This document shows, one piece after another, positions 5,947-9,175 of a stretch of DNA of 9,175 nt (positions are counted from its first letter, which is position 1; each line of letters starts with the position of its first letter). The notes under the pieces are model-generated. The model did no database searches. It saw only the letters and a list, made by a program, of their open reading frames with translations, and was not told where the DNA came from. The stretch is from Gammaproteobacteria bacterium (GTDB taxonomy: Bacteria; Pseudomonadota; Gammaproteobacteria; Chromatiales; Chromatiaceae). Made by a program: the position numbers and the translations under genes. The stretch is from positions 1 to 9,175 of the forward strand of contig DAOUQU010000050.1 of assembly GCA_030625445.1 (NCBI GenBank), read 5' to 3'.

Positions 5947-7698
5947 ATGAAAAATAGAGTATTTTTTCTTTCACTCCTTCTCGTGTTTTCCTCAATGGCG
6001 ATGGCCAGGGAGCCTGCGGGAGGTGAGATTGAGGAGCAGTTAGAGGATCAGATCAAGGAGCACCTCAAGGATCAGGACAAGAAGGATGAGACTCCTGATG
6101 AGCTCACCCCGGAGAAGCCTCAACAGGGCGGGGAAACCGGGGAGAAACAGCAGAGCGGAGAGCAGGATAAAAGTGCTGAGGAGAAAAGCACTGAGGAGAA
6201 AGAGAAGCAGCGCACACCGCTTGAGACTCTGCGCCTCTTCGCTGAAGCCTATAGCCGTATTAAACAGAACTACGTGGAATCTGTTGATGATAAAGAGCTG
6301 ATCGAGCATGCAATTCGCGGCATGCTGGAGGGGCTGGATCCCCATTCGGATTTTCTCATGGGTGATGATTATCTTGATCTGAAAGAGTCAACGCATGGAG
6401 AGTTCGGCGGACTCGGCATCGAGGTGGGAACAGAGAATGGATTCATCAAGGTTATCGCACCGATGGATGACACCCCGGCGCAGAAGGCCGGAGTCAAGGC
6501 GGGTGATCTGATTATTCGTCTGGATGAAAAGCCGGTGAAGGGGATGTCTCTGAGCAAGGCGGTCAAGTTAATGCGCGGCAAACCCGGCACTGAACTGATG
6601 TTGACAATACTGCGCGAGGGAGAGGAGCAGCCACTGCAGATCAAGGTGGTGCGGGATATCATTCATGTCGTGAGCGTGAAATCCCGTCTTCTGGAGGAGA
6701 AGTTCGGCTATATCCGGATCTCCAACTTTCAAATTGCAACTGCCAGAAACCTGCTTGAAAAAGTCGAAAAATTACAGCAGCAGACGGAAGGGTCGCTGCA
6801 GGGGTTGATCCTGGATTTGCGCAACAACCCTGGAGGTGTGTTGACGGCGGCGGTCGCTGTCAGCGATGCCTTTCTGGATCATGGTCTGATTGTCTATACT
6901 GAAGGTAGAACAGCTGATTCAAAGATAACATACAGCGCTACCGCGAATGACATTCTCGATGGGGCGCCTATCGTAGTGCTGGTGAATGAAGGATCTGCTT
7001 CAGCGTCAGAGATCGTTGCCGGAGCACTTCAAGACCACCGGCGCGCAGTCATTATAGGGCAGCAGACTTTTGGCAAGGGATCGGTGCAAACGGTGGTGCC
7101 GGTGATGGATGGCGCCGCGATAAAACTTACCACAGCCCGCTACTACACGCCGCAAGGACGCTCTATTCAGGCTGAGGGGATCAAGCCGGATATTGAGCTG
7201 GCTCAGGTCTCAATCGAGCTGAGTAAAAAAATCAGTGCTCACTCAATCAAGGAGAAAGATCTCACCGGCCACCTTGAAAATGGAGATGGTGAAAAGCAGC
7301 AGCAAGGAGAGAGCGAAGAGAGTGACACTGAAGCCGCTGAAGAGCCGCAATCAGGCGATGACAAACAGCAGGATCAGGATACGGGTAAGGGTAAGAAACA
7401 GGAGCAGGGTAAGGATAAGAATAAGGATAAGGAGAAACAGAAGAGCCCTGAAAGCGGCGATAGTGACAGCGATGACGACTCGAAATCAGATGACGAAGAT
7501 GTAGAGAGGCCGGACGAGAAATTAGATGAGAAACAGGTCTCACAAGAAAAAGTCCTGATATCAGAGGATTATGCGCTGAGTGAAGCATTGAACCTGCTCA
7601 AGGGAATGGCCATCTTTCTTCACGGTTCAGCTGATAAAAAACAGCAGGATGAGAAGGCGCAAAAAGATGTGAAGCAAAATGTGGAGAAACAGAAGTGA
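5947..7698 (+). CDS. ctpA: Carboxyl-terminal processing protease, S41A family, with low-complexity insertions
   Basis: This is a periplasmic serine protease that recognises substrate C-termini through a PDZ domain. The order is: signal peptide (1-20, ending SMAMA); charged low-complexity linker (26-90); N-terminal helical region (91-145); PDZ (about 150-235, GEFGGLGIEVG and AGVKAGDLIIRLDE); and catalytic core. The core keeps ILDLRNNPGG (288-297), the nucleophile Ser352 in NEGSASASE, Lys377 in TFGKGSVQ and Gln381, with the S-to-K spacing of 25 seen in CtpB and Prc. After LTTARYYTPQGRSIQAEGIKPD comes an insertion of about 85 residues (445-530) rich in Lys, Glu, Asp, Gln and Ser. The usual C-terminal cap follows (DYALSEALNLLKG, 541-553), then a charged tail. 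It lies downstream of envC, as in Pseudomonas aeruginosa, where CtpA degrades murein hydrolases. Substrates here are unknown. Confidence 0.95.
   Translation: MKNRVFFLSLLLVFSSMAMAREPAGGEIEEQLEDQIKEHLKDQDKKDETPDELTPEKPQQGGETGEKQQSGEQDKSAEEKSTEEKEKQRTPLETLRLFAEAYSRIKQNYVESVDDKELIEHAIRGMLEGLDPHSDFLMGDDYLDLKESTHGEFGGLGIEVGTENGFIKVIAPMDDTPAQKAGVKAGDLIIRLDEKPVKGMSLSKAVKLMRGKPGTELMLTILREGEEQPLQIKVVRDIIHVVSVKSRLLEEKFGYIRISNFQIATARNLLEKVEKLQQQTEGSLQGLILDLRNNPGGVLTAAVAVSDAFLDHGLIVYTEGRTADSKITYSATANDILDGAPIVVLVNEGSASASEIVAGALQDHRRAVIIGQQTFGKGSVQTVVPVMDGAAIKLTTARYYTPQGRSIQAEGIKPDIELAQVSIELSKKISAHSIKEKDLTGHLENGDGEKQQQGESEESDTEAAEEPQSGDDKQQDQDTGKGKKQEQGKDKNKDKEKQKSPESGDSDSDDDSKSDDEDVERPDEKLDEKQVSQEKVLISEDYALSEALNLLKGMAIFLHGSADKKQQDEKAQKDVKQNVEKQK
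7372..7440 (+). repeat. Degenerate GGTAAG/GATAAG hexamer tract inside ctpA
   Basis: Around 7379-7435 the sequence is dominated by imperfect hexamers such as GGTAAG, GATAAG and AATAAG, encoding Gly-Lys, Asp-Lys and Asn-Lys pairs of the ctpA insertion. The unit length is two codons, so slippage would keep the frame. This likely explains growth of the insertion and predicts length differences between strains. Confidence 0.65.
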
Positions 7699-8243
7699 AA
7701 AGGGTTTTGATTCCCCTGGCCCAGGGGTGCGAGGAGCTTGAAGCGGTCACCATTATTGATTTGATGCGTCGGGCTGGAATCGAGGTGATTACTGCAGGTC
7801 TGGATGATCAGACAATCACTGCAAGCCGTGGAGTACGCCTGATTCCTGATGCGCAGCTCGAAGATGTGATGGAGCAGGAGTTCGACATGCTGGTGCTCCC
7901 CGGCGGATTGCCCGGGGCGGATCATCTGGATGAAGACAGGCGCATTCATACATTGTTAAAGAAAATGTCTGAAGACGGCGGCTATATAGCAGCAATCTGT
8001 GCTGCCCCAAAAGTGCTGGCGCATGCCGGCCTGCTCAATGGTAAAGCGGCAACCGGCTATCCCGGTGTCCTTGACAGCATGGAGTTGCCGACAACAGAGA
8101 TGAGTCGGGATGCAGTCGTGATCGATGGCAGGGTTGTCACCTCACGCGGCCCCGGGACGGCAATGGATTTCGCTTTGACATTGATAGCGCAACTGCTTAG
8201 CGAGGAGAAACGGCACGAGGTTGAGCAGGCGCTGGTCCGCTAA
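7695..8243 (+). CDS. DJ-1/PfpI-family protein, YajL-like
   Basis: The 182-residue protein is colinear with human DJ-1 and E. coli YajL. The start has RVLIPLAQGCEELEAVTIIDLMRRAG with the acid residue at Glu16, followed by SRGVRLIPD (44-52) and MLVLPGGLPGA (65-75). The nucleophile elbow AAICAAPKVLAHAG has Cys102, and the family signature TSRGPGTAMDFAL is at 149-161. DJ-1 and YajL proteins protect against oxidative and carbonyl stress through this oxidation-sensitive Cys; their exact chemistry is debated. Start is GTG at 7695, overlapping the ctpA stop as GTGA, with GGAG 8 nt upstream (7683-7686), so translation is probably coupled to ctpA. A second Cys (Cys12) sits next to the acid motif. E. 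coli does not have this gene at this locus; the gene symbol is left open because orthology to yajL cannot be tested here. Confidence 0.9.
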   Translation: MKRVLIPLAQGCEELEAVTIIDLMRRAGIEVITAGLDDQTITASRGVRLIPDAQLEDVMEQEFDMLVLPGGLPGADHLDEDRRIHTLLKKMSEDGGYIAAICAAPKVLAHAGLLNGKAATGYPGVLDSMELPTTEMSRDAVVIDGRVVTSRGPGTAMDFALTLIAQLLSEEKRHEVEQALVR

Positions 8244-8257
8244 TCGGTATTTGAGCT

Positions 8258-8833
8258 ATGAAGAGAAACATGAATCTTATAACCGGGATATTTCTGCTAC
8301 TGATGCTGGCCATCTCCATGGCTGCCTGTGTTCCTGACTCAAAAAATCCGCTTACCGGGTTTGACCGGCAGGCCATGGATGCTTCCGTGTATGGCTCCTG
8401 GTTCTGGAAAGATGATGAGGAAAGCGGTTATCTTCACTTTGGCCAGGAGCAAGAGTCAGGGATGCTGCAGTTGATGATGGTCGAACTCAATAGCAACGGC
8501 AAGATCAATGTTACACGGATGCGGGGCCACACATCTCAGCTTGGGAACAAGCACTATCTGAATCTTAAATTTGTTCCTGCCGATGAAGATCTTGGCGAAT
8601 ACATCATTATGAAGTATGAGATTTCGGAAAAGGGGCTGGGGCTTTCATTTATGGATACTTCTATTATCGAGAAGGCGATTGTGGAGAGTGTGCTGGCCGG
8701 CAGAGTGGAGAAAAAAGGCCATGTTTCGTCTGTGCATCTCTTGGATACGTCTAAAAAACTTCAGCAGTTTGTGCGGGAGAATGACAAGACGCTGTTCCCC
8801 GAGATAAAATTCCTGCCCCGAAGGTACAATTGA
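8258..8833 (+). CDS. Predicted lipoprotein of unknown function
   Basis: The N-terminus is a lipoprotein signal: basic MKRNMN, a hydrophobic stretch GIFLLLMLAIS, and a lipobox MAAC with Cys24 as the lipidation site. Residue 25 is Val rather than Asp, which would favour outer-membrane sorting by the Lol rule. The mature part (about 168 residues) has no domain I can name. It looks globular, with alternating strands: YGSWFWKDDEESGYLHFG (45-62), LQLMMVELNSNGKINV (70-85), and HYLNLKFVP (99-107). Later come GLGLSFMD (126-133) and a C-terminal helix plus FVRENDKTLFPEIKFLPRRY (171-190). I recall similar conserved lipoproteins in sulfur-oxidising gammaproteobacteria, but without a function. It begins 14 nt after the DJ-1-like gene and is the last gene of the cluster; a second ATG at 8270 is also possible. 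Repeats begin shortly after its stop. Confidence 0.8.
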   Translation: MKRNMNLITGIFLLLMLAISMAACVPDSKNPLTGFDRQAMDASVYGSWFWKDDEESGYLHFGQEQESGMLQLMMVELNSNGKINVTRMRGHTSQLGNKHYLNLKFVPADEDLGEYIIMKYEISEKGLGLSFMDTSIIEKAIVESVLAGRVEKKGHVSSVHLLDTSKKLQQFVRENDKTLFPEIKFLPRRYN

Positions 8834-8892
8834 GCGCCAACCTGCGGGGAACCGGGCATTACTACGGGCATCCTGCCTCTGGCGACACTTAC

Positions 8893-8945
8893 TACATCCA
8901 TGTATGACGTAGGCGAAGCTTCCGCTCCTGCCGTACATGGATGTA
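8893..8945. repeat. Perfect TACATCCATGTA inverted repeat
   Basis: TACATCCATGTA (8893-8904) and its exact reverse complement TACATGGATGTA (8934-8945) flank a 29-nt spacer containing the palindrome GAAGCTTC (8915-8922). A 12-bp perfect stem can form. Each 12-mer is itself nearly palindromic, so alternative pairings exist. Confidence 0.8.
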
Positions 8946-8997
8946 CAAATGCCGTGAGCGCAGGATGCGCAGGAACGGCCTGCTCACGCCCCTCACC

Positions 8998-9053
8998 TAC
9001 GTCCATGTAGGCGAAGGAGGAACGACGTGTCCAACAAGCAATACATCCGTAGG
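8998..9053. repeat. Diverged TACATCCATGTA-type copies
   Basis: TACGTCCATGTA (8998-9009) followed by GGCGAAG repeats the first copy (8893 onward) as a direct repeat, lacking the TGACGTA-like insert that precedes GGCGAAG there. A more diverged copy, TACATCCGTAGG, lies at 9042-9053. The spacing between copies (105 and 44 bp) is irregular, so this is a cluster of related elements rather than a clean array. Confidence 0.6.
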
Positions 9054-9099
9054 GCACGCCGCTATCGCTCCTTTGCCCACCCTGCAGACCTTTGTTACT

Positions 9100-9175
9100 G
9101 GTTCCCACGGTCCCCCGTGGTAACCCATAACAGAAATATGCATTTCCATGCAGGAGCGTGATAACGAGAAATATG
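9100..9175. repeat. Two-hairpin REP/BIME-like element
   Basis: The first hairpin pairs 9100-9110 with 9115-9125 (GGTTCCCACGG with CCGTGGTAACC, one mismatch, loop TCCC). The second pairs 9141-9151 with 9156-9166 around loop AGGA and is more degenerate. AGAAATATG occurs directly before the second hairpin (9132-9140) and again directly after it (9167-9175, the last bases of the window). I recall GTTCCCACGC/GCGTGGGAAC elements of this layout as dispersed repeats in purple sulfur and related gammaproteobacteria; this copy looks decayed. Confidence 0.65.

Larger units (their letters stand above)
8834..9175. other. Noncoding repeat-rich region after the gpmI cluster
   Basis: No open frame here has protein-like character. 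The stretch is a mosaic: a 7-bp direct repeat CGGGCAT (8853-8859 and 8865-8871), an inverted TACATCCATGTA family, a GTGAGC/GCTCAC dyad (8953-8959 with 8982-8988), and a two-hairpin element at the end. No stem followed by a T-run is visible, so I assign no intrinsic terminator to the upstream cluster. Confidence 0.6.

Noticed and set aside
7262..7588. Antisense Tyr/Pro/Ser-rich repetitive frame opposite the ctpA insertion
   Set aside because: Its repetitiveness is the mirror of the Lys/Asp-codon hexamers of ctpA, not evidence for a gene.
8941..9123. 60-codon plus-strand frame in the final noncoding region
   Set aside because: It runs through the repeat elements, has no ribosome site and no protein-like pattern.

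Overview
The window looks like a chromosomal segment of a gammaproteobacterium. The gene order gpmI-envC facing rhodanese(yibN)-secB-gpsA is the same as the Escherichia coli gpmM-envC / yibN-grxC-secB-gpsA neighbourhood, and the protein sequences are gammaproteobacterial in character. A ctpA gene directly after envC is as in Pseudomonas. Two features lean towards a sulfur-oxidising lineage of the Chromatiales or related orders: a persulfide-sensor-like ArsR regulator beside a rhodanese, and the hairpin repeat families at both ends. That placement is an inference.

Layout from left to right. (1) Positions 2-280 hold the 3' end of a plus-strand gene for a methionine-rich heptad-repeat coiled coil, open at the window edge. 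(2) Positions 281-473 are a convergent intergenic gap with a striking inverted repeat built of 9-bp-periodic CACGAAG units. (3) Positions 474-2885, minus strand, carry a four-gene cluster transcribed arsR-type regulator, membrane rhodanese, secB, gpsA. The grxC gene that sits between yibN and secB in E. coli is absent. (4) Positions 2856-3149 form a divergent control region with several dyads next to the regulator gene. (5) Positions 3150-8833, plus strand, carry a tightly packed cluster: gpmI, envC, ctpA, a DJ-1/YajL-like gene and a conserved lipoprotein. (6) Positions 8834-9175 are noncoding and consist of several kinds of inverted and direct repeats.

How the genes fit together. The right-hand cluster combines glycolysis (GpmI) with envelope remodelling: EnvC activates septal amidases, and CtpA is a periplasmic serine protease. 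It ends with a Cys-dependent DJ-1-type stress protein and a lipoprotein of unknown role. The left-hand cluster combines SecB protein export and phospholipid precursor synthesis (GpsA) with a membrane rhodanese. It is headed by a regulator that keeps the Cys pair, 66 residues apart, known from the SqrR/BigR persulfide sensors. The most interesting hypothesis here is that sulfane-sulfur sensing controls a rhodanese operon that also carries secB and gpsA. Otherwise the window is a conserved housekeeping region, and I see no CRISPR array, transposase, phage gene, tRNA or rRNA.
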